Positions 42,803 to 52,032 of a DNA stretch of 64,000 nt are shown piece after piece. The stretch lies in contig JBALXQ010000006.1 of the NCBI GenBank assembly GCA_036960565.1, forward strand, positions 87,539 to 151,538, given 5' to 3'. The stretch comes from Bermanella sp036960565. GTDB lineage: Bacteria; Pseudomonadota; Gammaproteobacteria; Pseudomonadales; Oceanobacteraceae. The notes under the pieces are model-generated. The model was not told where the DNA came from. It did no database searches and saw only the letters and a list, made by a program, of their open reading frames with translations. The position numbers and the translations under genes are program-made. The first letter of the stretch is position 1; every line of letters begins with the position of its first letter.

Positions 42803-44821
42803 ATGAAACTAAAAACTATTAGATGGATGTTAGCAGCAGTATTAGCTGCTGGAATGATAGGATTAGGGGGGTGTGTAGATGATTCAAGTTCATCTTCCAA
42901 AGGGACTGAAGTAGAGCAGGCATTTGATTTCACCTTAACCTCTTATAAAACTCAAAACCTATCATCACAAAGCCGAACCACATCGGGAACCTCCAGCCTA
43001 CAAGCCTCAGAGCCCAGTATTATGCGAGGCCAATTAACCGCGACAAACACGGGCACCAGTGCGGTGACGACATTCTCATGGTCTGTCTATCTAGATGAAA
43101 ATGCATGGACCCTGGCATCAAACAACACAGCCATTTTACCATCTGGAAATTATGAATTTAGCCTGCTGTTATCCGAAGGGGATCAACAATATGTGGGTTC
43201 AGCGGTTCTGGCCTTGGTCGATGGCACAGCCGACATACCCATGACCATTCGCCCTGTGATTGGAGAAACCTTAACCAGTGTCACTATTGCGGGTGAATTG
43301 GCTGATTTTAAATTTTCATATGATCCAGGTGAGTTATCCATTGCCAATATAGGTAACCCTCAAATTGGAATAGAAGTGGATGGTGAGTCCGAACAATTAT
43401 TTGCCATAAATCCAACCACAGGCATTGCCGATGCCTATATTAATTTAAATGCAGGGCAACATAATATTCATCTCAATTTATACGATGATTCCATTCAAAA
43501 AGGCCGAAGTGTGGTGGCCCAAGAAACAGTGATCGTGATTGCAGGAAGCGACATAGAGATGGACCTAATTCCATTACACAGCGAAATTGAATTGGTGTTG
43601 ACTGAAAATGGAGGAGATGCACTCTTTAAATTTAGCATTCCCCAAGAGGTTGTTCAGGAAGCAGGCGCCATTGAAAACCTACAAGTGTTATTAAGTGTCA
43701 CTGGCAATAACAACCCAATAGAAGAAACTATTCTAAACCTACAAATGGCCGAGCAAGGAAACTACACGGCTGAAGTCACCCTAAACAATAAACAATATGA
43801 CGATGTCACTTTGTCTCTTACCTTTACCGATATAGCCTCTTCCCCCACCGAGCTACTAGGCAGTTGTAATCAGTCCACCATATTAGACGCCACCAACCGA
43901 GCCATTAGTTGCCCGCTAATACTTAGACGCCGCGCAGTTATTGGTGGCTCATTATTGTCGGTGGTGGGCTTTAATGTATTTGATGAAGAAGGTGCACCCA
44001 TACCTGGGGCAACCATTACAGAGGGTGGCAATATTTTAGGTGTGACTGGCAGTGGTGTATTTGGTACCCCTGGTTATTTAAAAACATATTTGAATGCCGG
44101 TGATTATGACCTTCATGCTGAAGCCAATTCCATGAGCACAAGTATTAACTTAAATGTTTTACCCTTTACAATTTTGAATATTGAATTAATTTTGGATACT
44201 CCCTCAGGAGCATGCAACGATGAAGACGCAATTGGCACTGAGTGTGGTGGTGGCATTAAATTTTCACAAGGTTTGGTTGCAGCAGCAGGAGATCAAGAGG
44301 GGCCTGGGGATAGTTGGGGGGTGAATCAATTTCAAATGTCGCCCGCTTCTTCAGAGTCAGATGAGCAATGGATTATCCTAGGTACGTCATTTGATAACGG
44401 AAAAGAAAATACTGAAAAAATGATTGAAAATGGCCACGTTAAATATGAAGCAGCTATTACATGTAATGCAAAGAATACAGGAGGAACAAAAGATTGGTAC
44501 CTTCCCGCACGAGATGAATTACACATGCTTATCCGAAATTCTAATATTTGTAATAATTACCAAGGGAATTGCGAAGGGAATGCATGCCCTCAATATGACT
44601 CCGGCTGTGAAAATGGTACACCAGAGAACCCTATCGTCGATGGATTTAACGTCGCTTCTGGGAATTACCGTACAAGAGGTTATGCATCTTCTTCAGAAGA
44701 TGGATTCCAAAACCAATGGGCCTATATGGATAGTCAAGTAGACACAGTTGATAATGACAATCGCCTAAATACCTGGGGCAGGTTTTATACCGTGAGGACC
44801 CGCTGTATTCGACAGTATTAA
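42803..44821 (+). CDS. Lipoprotein with C-terminal DUF1566 domain
   Basis: About 672 residues. The lipoprotein signal LAAGMIGLGGC (lipobox LGGC near residue 24) is followed by a serine-rich linker. The middle carries beta-sandwich-like repeats (VDGTADIPMTIRPV, GTADAYINLNAG-type words). The last 150 residues form a DUF1566 (Lcl_C-type) domain: DWYLPARDELHMLI, RGYASSSEDG, TVRTRCIRQY, with eight cysteines between. Such domains are found on cell-surface proteins of unknown ligand. The ATG at 42803 fits the signal better than the in-frame upstream start. It is likely monocistronic. Confidence 0.82.
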   Translation: MKLKTIRWMLAAVLAAGMIGLGGCVDDSSSSSKGTEVEQAFDFTLTSYKTQNLSSQSRTTSGTSSLQASEPSIMRGQLTATNTGTSAVTTFSWSVYLDENAWTLASNNTAILPSGNYEFSLLLSEGDQQYVGSAVLALVDGTADIPMTIRPVIGETLTSVTIAGELADFKFSYDPGELSIANIGNPQIGIEVDGESEQLFAINPTTGIADAYINLNAGQHNIHLNLYDDSIQKGRSVVAQETVIVIAGSDIEMDLIPLHSEIELVLTENGGDALFKFSIPQEVVQEAGAIENLQVLLSVTGNNNPIEETILNLQMAEQGNYTAEVTLNNKQYDDVTLSLTFTDIASSPTELLGSCNQSTILDATNRAISCPLILRRRAVIGGSLLSVVGFNVFDEEGAPIPGATITEGGNILGVTGSGVFGTPGYLKTYLNAGDYDLHAEANSMSTSINLNVLPFTILNIELILDTPSGACNDEDAIGTECGGGIKFSQGLVAAAGDQEGPGDSWGVNQFQMSPASSESDEQWIILGTSFDNGKENTEKMIENGHVKYEAAITCNAKNTGGTKDWYLPARDELHMLIRNSNICNNYQGNCEGNACPQYDSGCENGTPENPIVDGFNVASGNYRTRGYASSSEDGFQNQWAYMDSQVDTVDNDNRLNTWGRFYTVRTRCIRQY

Positions 44822-45038
44822 TATTTTTTAATTAAATTTTAAACTTTTTATGGTCTAGCAGCGTGTTTATCGCTAGATAACACAGCCCCTCTGACCCAGT
44901 CACACGGACGGTTGAAGGGGCCTATTCATACCAGCGAGCGCCCTATAGCGGAAATATGGGGCGAATTTAAACAACCGCAACTAAAAGGATATCTTCTATA
45001 CTGACACTTAAGTGTCTATTTCTATAGGTTTCATATCA

Positions 45039-45872
45039 ATGAAACTGAGTCTCCACACCTTAATTTTTTTGATGTTATTCACATATTCATTGGCCTCCAC
45101 CGCCAAGGATACTGTGTTATGGCGTGTTACCGACTGGCCTCCTTTCTACATCCTAAATGGGGAGGATAAGGGAACGGGCTTATATGACAAAATGATTGCG
45201 ATGTTGTCAGCTGCTATGCCTGAATATCGGCATGAAACTCAACAAATGAACACGCTAAGGTGGACCCATGAAATGGAAAAAGGGACAAAGATTTGCCATC
45301 CATCTGTGTTGCCAAATACAAAAGCCATTTTATCGGTTACAAACAGTATATTATTGCCTCACCGCCTGATTGTTCATCAAGACTCGATAGATATTAGAAA
45401 ATTTGAGCAACCCATTTCGCTGGACAAACTCCTAGGAAACCGAAAATACAAAGGTGGCGTGACACTTCGCTACACAGCAGAACTTAATGAAGTAGTGGAA
45501 AAGCACCTGCTAAATAAGCACTTATATAACTCACCCAACTATAAAAATTTAATCTCATTAGTACTGCAAGGAAAGCTTGATTACATTATCGAGTATGACC
45601 CCGTCATCTCTTATTCTGCGAAACTACAGGGTATAAATAACTCCACCATTAATTTAGAACTTCTTGAGACGAAAAGCCGCCCTTTTGTATTGGTACATGT
45701 TGCTTGTCCCAATACAGACTGGGGGAGAACCGTAATATCTAAGGTGAATGAAATTCTTATTGCTGAAAGTAAAGAGCCTGATTTTCTTAATTTTCGTGTG
45801 AATTGGTATAATAAAAATACTCAAAAATTATTGGAAGGTTATTACAAGGAACATTACTTTTCTGATAAATAA
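45039..45872 (+). CDS. Periplasmic binding-protein-like TIGR02285 family protein
   Basis: About 277 residues. It has a signal peptide (LHTLIFLMLFTYSLASTA) followed by VLWRVTDWPPFYILNGEDKGTGLYDKMIAMLSAAMPEYRHETQQMNTLRW, the SBP_bac_3-related TIGR02285 start. No permease lies beside it. A role in chemosensing or signalling is as likely as uptake. The ATG at 45039 follows a hydrophilic in-frame extension that I treat as untranslated. Ligand unknown. Confidence 0.82.
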   Translation: MKLSLHTLIFLMLFTYSLASTAKDTVLWRVTDWPPFYILNGEDKGTGLYDKMIAMLSAAMPEYRHETQQMNTLRWTHEMEKGTKICHPSVLPNTKAILSVTNSILLPHRLIVHQDSIDIRKFEQPISLDKLLGNRKYKGGVTLRYTAELNEVVEKHLLNKHLYNSPNYKNLISLVLQGKLDYIIEYDPVISYSAKLQGINNSTINLELLETKSRPFVLVHVACPNTDWGRTVISKVNEILIAESKEPDFLNFRVNWYNKNTQKLLEGYYKEHYFSDK

Positions 45873-46020
45873 TGCGGATGATTCCTTCATTTTCCTGTGC
45901 ATTAAACTAATTTTTAGTGGTATATCTCGAAACTGATAAGGGGGTTAGCCTACTCTAATTTTGCACTTAGAGATTAACAAGGCCTCCCCCTTAATTTCGT
46001 AGTCGTAATATATCCTAAGC

Positions 46021-46425
46021 CTATTGCTTTACCCTGCCCTGCGCTCCTTGTAGTAAACGTTCTGTTTTAACAATGGCTCGAGTATGTGTGCCAAAACCGG
46101 CCTTGCCGCCATTATCAAACAAGGCTACTTCAAACTTATAGAGCTTGCCTTCCATGCCTTTAAACGTGGCCACACTGCGCACTACTTCTTTGTTCGGTGT
46201 GGCGGCAAGGTGGTTAACGTTCACATTGACTCCCACAGACAACTCCCCTTCTTTCAGTAATGGTTTCATTAATCTAGCCGCGGCCAATTCCATTAGCGCC
46301 ACCATTCTAGAAGTAGCAAACACCTCAGGAAAGTCATCATTAACATCTATCGAAAGTTCTTTTGCTAAATCTTTAGACTGCACTACGTAATCAAACTGGT
46401 ATTCGCTTTCAATTTCCACGTTCAT
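46021..46425 (-). CDS. Fluoroacetyl-CoA-type (FlK-like) hot-dog thioesterase
   Basis: A 134-residue hot-dog fold protein. It starts NVEIESEYQFDYVV and includes FATSRMVALMELAAARLMKPLL and SVGVNVNVNHLAATPNKEV. Thr (ATS), Glu (MEL) and His (NHLAAT) line up with the catalytic triad of FlK. Substrates of family members vary widely, so a general acyl-CoA thioesterase is the safest reading. Monocistronic with a TTTTTT-rich upstream gap. Confidence 0.82.
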   Translation of the reverse strand: MNVEIESEYQFDYVVQSKDLAKELSIDVNDDFPEVFATSRMVALMELAAARLMKPLLKEGELSVGVNVNVNHLAATPNKEVVRSVATFKGMEGKLYKFEVALFDNGGKAGFGTHTRAIVKTERLLQGAQGRVKQ

Positions 46426-46668
46426 TCCTTTTTTATAAGTGAGGCCAATAGATAGCTTAATAGGTATTGGCAGCAGCCACTTTTAGGAGGCTGTAAACAG
46501 TATGCGCAATAACGCCATAAAGCGTGGATATGTTCACTATAAGCAAAGACAAACTAGGAATGGGCTGAACTATAAAGAAAGAAACATTACCTGCCCCGAA
46601 TGACCAACGATCTCTTCGGGGTTAAAGCTAGTTTTAGATTAAGGTTATCAATAAGCAGCACGGCATTA

Positions 46669-47244
46669 TTAATGAGCGCGATGAAAGACCTGGCTTTGGG
46701 CTTGCTGCTCAATGGCGTCCGTATTCTGCGCGGCGCAAAAATCAATGAGTTCGATCAACTTGGCTTTAATTGAAGGAAAGTGCCTTGTACTAACCGCTTC
46801 TTCCAAATGTTCATTTAATCCTATAGCAAAACTGCGATAACCCTTTTTGGTAGGAATAGACATAGATAATGGAACGCCTTGCGCCACACCACCGCCAATT
46901 AATTCTATGGCTCGCTCAGTGGTTAACACCTTTTTAGGCACACCAATTGGTTGGAAAATAATGCCGCCTTCGTCTGAACGCAGCAAAACCCCCGACCTAT
47001 CTGGACGCCACTCTTCACCTAGCTGTGCCATGAAGCGCCATGCACAATGCCAGTCTTGGCATACTGAAGGCCTATTTGCATAAATTTTACAGCCACCTTT
47101 TGCCACCATATGTGTGCAGGCTTGGTCACCAGGCTTTATAAAGCTTTTATCTTCAATATGAAGATTCACACAGCACACTGTGCATTCGCCACATTCACGG
47201 CCGGAAACTAAATGTGATTCTTCGTTTTTACTCAACCCGTTCAC
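46669..47244 (-). CDS. YkgJ family cysteine-cluster protein
   Basis: A 191-residue protein with the Cys-rich core ECGECTVCCVNLHIEDKSFIKPGDQACTHM and GCKIYANRPSVCQDWHCAWRF, the zinc- or iron-sulfur-type YkgJ motif. The C-terminal part is helical with an acidic stretch. The function is unknown, though it is often linked to metal binding or protein modification. Monocistronic. Confidence 0.87.
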   Translation of the reverse strand: MNGLSKNEESHLVSGRECGECTVCCVNLHIEDKSFIKPGDQACTHMVAKGGCKIYANRPSVCQDWHCAWRFMAQLGEEWRPDRSGVLLRSDEGGIIFQPIGVPKKVLTTERAIELIGGGVAQGVPLSMSIPTKKGYRSFAIGLNEHLEEAVSTRHFPSIKAKLIELIDFCAAQNTDAIEQQAQSQVFHRAH

Positions 47245-47498
47245 CTAACAATAACTGCAAAATCGCCTTTTTGAGGCGCCTTGACTGGGAGATTTATTAA
47301 AAAATGAATATTAACAGAAGCACTATGGGCAAGCACTGCAATTGGCATAATTTTATAGCCTTAAAAGCACTAATGATAAGTGTGTGCTGACCGGCCTATT
47401 ACACAAAAAATAGGGATCATAGTGTTAAGTGCTTAAAGGAGAATTCCTAATGGGTGACTCCTGCCTTTACCTTCTGCCCCTTGTTAGAGCCCTAGCAC

Positions 47499-48617
47499 TT
47501 ATAGCTGCAAATCAAAATCTATACGCCCCAGCCCCACACCGTTCACCAGCACCTCAATGCTATGAATACCGGCATAATACCGGCGTGTGGTAATGGGCTT
47601 AAATTGCTGGGTTTTACTGAGTGTGACGGTTTCACCAGCTGCCACATTTAAGCTTTTTAACTTAAACACCTTGGCCGTGGTTTTACCATTGGCTTTCACA
47701 TGGTGTACGGCATAATCAATCACCAGCTTTTGAGTTTTATCGGCCTCTGAGCTAACCACCAGATCAAATTTAATAGACTCACCAAGCTTAATTACCGATT
47801 TATTCACGCTCAAGTCATCAAGGCGCAGTTGTGGCTTAGCGGTATATCCCAGCAAAGAAAATACCTCAGGATGCCCAGCTTTTACTAAGGTGCGAGTGGC
47901 ATGTTTAATAATCCACTGGGTTTGCGGGCTTGCACCCTTGGACCATTTTTGGCAAAGGTTAATCACAAACTCGGGGTTATCCTTGGCGATGTCATTTAAA
48001 TTATTCGCCACCGAACGCCTCACATATTCACTTGTATCGTTATTCAATTTTTCTAGGATAGGAACAAGCGGCTGTGGGTCTTTGCAAAACTGTTGCAAAC
48101 GAATGCCCCAGGGTAATCTTGGCCGACACCCTTCTGATGCCAGCCGACGAATATGTTCATCGTCATGCTCTGCCCAGAGCAAAAGTTTTTCATAGCTAAT
48201 ATCATAGTGATGAATAATAAAAAAACGAATAGCAAACTCTGACGAAAATAAATCGGTTAAATACTCCAACACTTGTAATGATTTTTTCGGGTGTTTTAAA
48301 CCATATTCAGCTACATAATCGGTTACCGCCCAGGCGGCAAAACCCCTCAGTGGATCTTTTGCATCACCATAATCCCAAACCGTCTTTAGTTTTAATAACA
48401 AGTCTGCTGTCTGGTTAAAGTCAGCAGGTAAACACTGATGCAGCACGGCGATAATGTGCTGAATACGTTGTTTTAACTCCAGCTTATGCAAACCCTCAAG
48501 GCAGTCTTTTTTAAAACGCTGTTCAGGAAAAATAGGATAAATGCTTTTAAATGCCCTACTAATACGGCTTATGGCCTTGGTATTAAGACCGTCTTTCATC
48601 AACATTTGGTTGGCCAC
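47499..48617 (-). CDS. DNA alkylation repair (AlkD-like HEAT) family protein
   Basis: A 372-residue protein, longer than Bacillus AlkD (about 235). The N-terminal ~240 residues are HEAT-type helix pairs (LYKLELKQRIQHIIAVLHQC-like words; FAIRFFIIHHYDISYEKLLLWAEHDDEHIRRLASEGCRPRLPW; YVRRSVANNLNDIAKDNPEFV). The C-terminal ~110 residues are beta-rich (LRLDDLSVNKSVIKLGESIKFDLVV, RRYYAGIHSIEVLVNG), a fused immunoglobulin-like module. This matches the 'DNA alkylation repair protein' family, which excises bulky or 3-methyl adducts. Repair activity is inferred by family. Confidence 0.8.
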   Translation of the reverse strand: MANQMLMKDGLNTKAISRISRAFKSIYPIFPEQRFKKDCLEGLHKLELKQRIQHIIAVLHQCLPADFNQTADLLLKLKTVWDYGDAKDPLRGFAAWAVTDYVAEYGLKHPKKSLQVLEYLTDLFSSEFAIRFFIIHHYDISYEKLLLWAEHDDEHIRRLASEGCRPRLPWGIRLQQFCKDPQPLVPILEKLNNDTSEYVRRSVANNLNDIAKDNPEFVINLCQKWSKGASPQTQWIIKHATRTLVKAGHPEVFSLLGYTAKPQLRLDDLSVNKSVIKLGESIKFDLVVSSEADKTQKLVIDYAVHHVKANGKTTAKVFKLKSLNVAAGETVTLSKTQQFKPITTRRYYAGIHSIEVLVNGVGLGRIDFDLQL

Positions 48618-48949
48618 GGGCCTATCCTTTTTCTATTTCAGTTTATAGCTGTATGTATATAAGTTGGCAGCAGAATAACATGATCTACTGACAGTACTTG
48701 TCAGTAGGCTTTACATTCATGGCGCTGCCCTTGCCAACGAAGAAGGATGCCAAGGCCTTGTTAGAAAAGCGGATGAATGGTTATCGCCAGCAGTCGATAT
48801 TTTAATAGCCGAGATATTGGCGACTAAATTGCTTTAAGAGCACTTTTATTAAAGCGAAAATAAAAAAACCGGGCAATTAGCCCGGCTTTTTGTTTACAGA
48901 AATTATGTTGTTCTGGAGTAAGTGGCCCGTTAATAGCGGCTTATGGTTC
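48618..48949. other. 332-bp gap with a stop-limited fragment
   Basis: A plus-strand frame (about 48701-48837) ends in the protein-like tail ADEWLSPAVDILIAEILATKLL but has no start codon or ribosome site. It may be the 3' end of a lost gene. The terminator at 48862-48891 follows. Nothing else was recognised. Confidence 0.3.
48862..48891. terminator. Terminator hairpin after YehS-type gene
   Basis: CCGGGC (48869-48874) pairs with GCCCGG (48880-48885), loop AATTA, A-tract before and T-tract after. It serves the minus-strand DUF1456 gene and could end the plus-strand fragment. Confidence 0.8.
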
Positions 48950-49411
48950 TTAACTGGCTAGTCGTTGATCTTGAACACCCTGTAGAAAATACTCAAGAGT
49001 CTCGTCTCTACACTTTTTATAATGTTTATTCTCAGGCTTGCGAAAAAACGCACTTATTTCATGTTTACTAAAATCCACATCTACCAGCTCAAAAATATTT
49101 AAAATATCTTCAGCCTTTAAATTAAGCGCAATGCGTAATTTCTGGAATATCATGTTGTTATTCATATACGTTTCCGGCTTTGGCTGCGGCCCTTCACGTT
49201 TACCACGCTTAAGGTTAATAAAACCATTTAAAAACAGCGCTAATTCTGTGCCGGTAAGCTTAACAAAAGCCTCATCCGCGCCATTTTCTAGCCAAGCAGT
49301 TACTTGCTCTGGTGTAACGTTAAAATCTGCTAAAGCGAACACTTTAATCACAGTGCTCTCATTTAAATCAAAGGTAGTCAGAATAAGCTGAAAAACATCA
49401 TTATTGGTCAA
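48950..49411 (-). CDS. yehS: DUF1456 family protein (YehS type)
   Basis: A 153-residue protein with two copies of the DUF1456 module: NDVFQLILTTFDLNESTVIKVFALADFNVTPEQVTAWL and NNMIFQKLRIALNLKAEDILNIFELVDVDFSKHEISAFFRKPEN. This duplication and length are diagnostic of YehS. The role is unknown. Monocistronic with a terminator downstream. Confidence 0.92.
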   Translation of the reverse strand: MTNNDVFQLILTTFDLNESTVIKVFALADFNVTPEQVTAWLENGADEAFVKLTGTELALFLNGFINLKRGKREGPQPKPETYMNNNMIFQKLRIALNLKAEDILNIFELVDVDFSKHEISAFFRKPENKHYKKCRDETLEYFLQGVQDQRLAS

Positions 49412-49649
49412 AATAGAATCCTAGTCTTAGGTAAACCCAGCACAATCAACACGATCACTGGGTAGCTGAATTTTAGCAGAATTTGGACCTAGTCCCAATT
49501 CATTGCGGATAACGATCCAATTAAAAAACATAGCGCACTGCTTTACCATTCTTCCACCAACACAACAAGATGAATACGAATGATAGTAATTCTTATTAAG
49601 TTTTGTTACATTGCGCCATCTCATGATAAAAGCTCAATAAGGCAGCTCA

Positions 49650-51821
49650 ATGCTCACTAAACACACACTTCATATTTCCCTGTCATTGGCTGGAATATTA
49701 TTTTCTAACACGTCTTCAGCTGAAGTAATTGAACTGGATGCGGTTACGGTTACCGCATCGGCCATTGATAACTCCGCGCAACTGGCGCATATGGCTAAGC
49801 AAGAAGCGTTAAATGGCCAAACCATTATTTTAGCTGAGCAGCTAAACCAATTTGGCGACCAGCCTTTAGGGGATGCACTACGTCGTGTTTCTGGGGTTTA
49901 TTTTGATGGCGCTAACCGTGCGCGGGAAATACAACTACGAGGGCTTGGTGCCGAATATACTCAGGTGACCATTAATGGTCGTCGCATCATAGACAGTAGC
50001 TCATCACGCTCTGTACAAGTGGACCGAATCCCTAGCTCTATGGTTGAACGCATAGAAATTTCCCACACACCCTTGGCAAATCAAGATGGTCAAGGGGCTG
50101 CTGGTTCGGTTAATATTATTTTGAAGCAAGGCGAGCATCTGCCTAATTCAGTGGGCATTGGGTTAGGTTCGCTGCAAGACAATGGAGAAACAGGCGATGT
50201 AACCTTTCAATACGGCTTCGCCAATGACACCGTGGCCGTAACATTGGCAGGTGGCATTCAACAGCAACGCCGCAATGAGAGCAAAGATGAACTCGATTTT
50301 ACCGGAGCAGGTGAAGCGGATGGCGGAGAATTAAAAACCAATGAGCGCCGCTATGAGCAAATTAACCTAGTGCCCACCATCGATATTAAAGTTAACGAGA
50401 CTAATTCACTGTCTATTGAACCAACCTTCTTACAAACCACTGAATTTAGAGATGATATAAAAAAATCACTGAGCGACGATCAAACAGAAGTTGAAAAACA
50501 GTCAAAAGAATTTCGTAAACGCACACGACAAAACATTGGACTTTATACCGAACTAGATACTCAAGTATCAGGCAACATAGAATTTAAAAGCTATATAGAT
50601 TGGCAAGATGGTTACGAAGATACGTCTCGAGATCAAGATAGTTTTGATGCTGACAATACTTTAACCGACACAAAACAACGGGAACAAAGCGTTGATTTAG
50701 ATCTTTTCAAAGTTGGATTTAAAACCAAGCACCTAGTGGGACAACACGCCTTAGAATATGGCTTAGGTTTATCGCAAGAAGGTCGAGAAGAAAGTAACAG
50801 TGAAGTGAAAAATGGCGAAATTAAAGACCCTAAGGTAGACGGTATTTATGAAATAACGGAATCGATTAATCATTTATATGTGCAAGATTCCTTTTCACTA
50901 TTTGAAGGCAGTAGCATAACGCTTGGTGTGCGCGCTGAAGACTCAAAAACCGAAACCACCGATTTCTCTAATGACAGTACCACTAAAAACAAAACCTATT
51001 TTTTGCCTTCATTTAATGTAAGGCAGGCGATTAATGATAATTCTTATGTACGTTTAGGAATTGCAAAAACATTACGCCGCCCTGACCTAAGAAGCTTATC
51101 GCCCACTATTACTGAAGAAGATGGCACCTTCGCCGACCCTGATACCGCAGGTAACCCCAACTCAACTCCCGAAAGCATTGTGGGTATCGATTTGTCTTTT
51201 GAGCACTATTTTTATGAAAATAATGGTTTAGTAAGCCTATCTGTTTTTGACCGTAGCTTTACCGATAAATTGGAAACCATTACCACCAATGTAGACGGTC
51301 GTTTTGTCGCCACACCACAAAATACCGGCGACGGTAAAATGCAAGGGGCCGAGGTTGAATTTCGCCTACCGCTGAACAGCATAGGGTTAAGCAATGTGAC
51401 TGGGTGGTTCAATGCGACGGCAGTGGAAACCGAAGTCACCATTACCAGTACTGGAGAAAAAAGACGCTTTCTAGATCAACCCGATCATTTAGGTAACTTG
51501 GGTGTTGATTGGTCGTTAGCAGAGTTAAGATCCACCATAGGGTTAAGCATTAATTACGCAGGGGGTTATAATCAAACTCACGAATTGGCAGATGGATCAT
51601 TTGAAAAAAATACAATTGAATCTATGAGTCGCGTCGATTTAAGCATACAAACTAATTTAACGAAAAATACATCGATCAATCTAACGGCTTTGAATCTTTT
51701 TGCAGACGAGTCAAAACGTGAAGACCAATTTTTTACAGCTGACAATACCTTAGACTCGTATACTACAACCGTAGAGCCTACCTATCGTTCGGTATACCTA
51801 AAACTTAATCACACCTTTTAG
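49650..51821 (+). CDS. TonB-dependent outer-membrane receptor
   Basis: A 723-residue receptor. A signal peptide (about 1-24) is followed by a TonB-box-like start ELDAVTVTAS, a plug domain (LGDALRRVSGVYFDGANRAREIQLRGLGAEYTQVTINGRR), and about 22 strands ending TYRSVYLKLNHTF with a terminal phenylalanine. The barrel contains Asp/Glu-rich loops. The cargo (siderophore, sugar or vitamin) cannot be read, and no TonB-ExbBD or transport operon is adjacent. A terminator follows at 51927. Confidence 0.93.
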   Translation: MLTKHTLHISLSLAGILFSNTSSAEVIELDAVTVTASAIDNSAQLAHMAKQEALNGQTIILAEQLNQFGDQPLGDALRRVSGVYFDGANRAREIQLRGLGAEYTQVTINGRRIIDSSSSRSVQVDRIPSSMVERIEISHTPLANQDGQGAAGSVNIILKQGEHLPNSVGIGLGSLQDNGETGDVTFQYGFANDTVAVTLAGGIQQQRRNESKDELDFTGAGEADGGELKTNERRYEQINLVPTIDIKVNETNSLSIEPTFLQTTEFRDDIKKSLSDDQTEVEKQSKEFRKRTRQNIGLYTELDTQVSGNIEFKSYIDWQDGYEDTSRDQDSFDADNTLTDTKQREQSVDLDLFKVGFKTKHLVGQHALEYGLGLSQEGREESNSEVKNGEIKDPKVDGIYEITESINHLYVQDSFSLFEGSSITLGVRAEDSKTETTDFSNDSTTKNKTYFLPSFNVRQAINDNSYVRLGIAKTLRRPDLRSLSPTITEEDGTFADPDTAGNPNSTPESIVGIDLSFEHYFYENNGLVSLSVFDRSFTDKLETITTNVDGRFVATPQNTGDGKMQGAEVEFRLPLNSIGLSNVTGWFNATAVETEVTITSTGEKRRFLDQPDHLGNLGVDWSLAELRSTIGLSINYAGGYNQTHELADGSFEKNTIESMSRVDLSIQTNLTKNTSINLTALNLFADESKREDQFFTADNTLDSYTTTVEPTYRSVYLKLNHTF

Positions 51822-51926
51822 GAAAGAGAACATCGCATTAGCTGCATAAATAGTCTCGTAATTAAGAGTAGTGCTCAATAGTCATACTTAGAAATACCAG
51901 CCTGATATTTGTAATTTTTAAATAAA

Positions 51927-51958
51927 AAATGGCGCTGCATTAAAATACAGCGCCATTT
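51927..51958. terminator. Terminator between TonB receptor and helicase genes
   Basis: AAATGGCGCTG (51927-51937) pairs with CAGCGCCATTT (51948-51958), 10-nt loop, A- and T-rich flanks. It works for both convergent genes. Confidence 0.85.
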
Positions 51959-52032
51959 AATATAACCTTACCAATTTCTTTTTAACTATGACTGCCTGAT
52001 TATTTTGGCAGAGTTAATTCTAAGTTTTCCCT

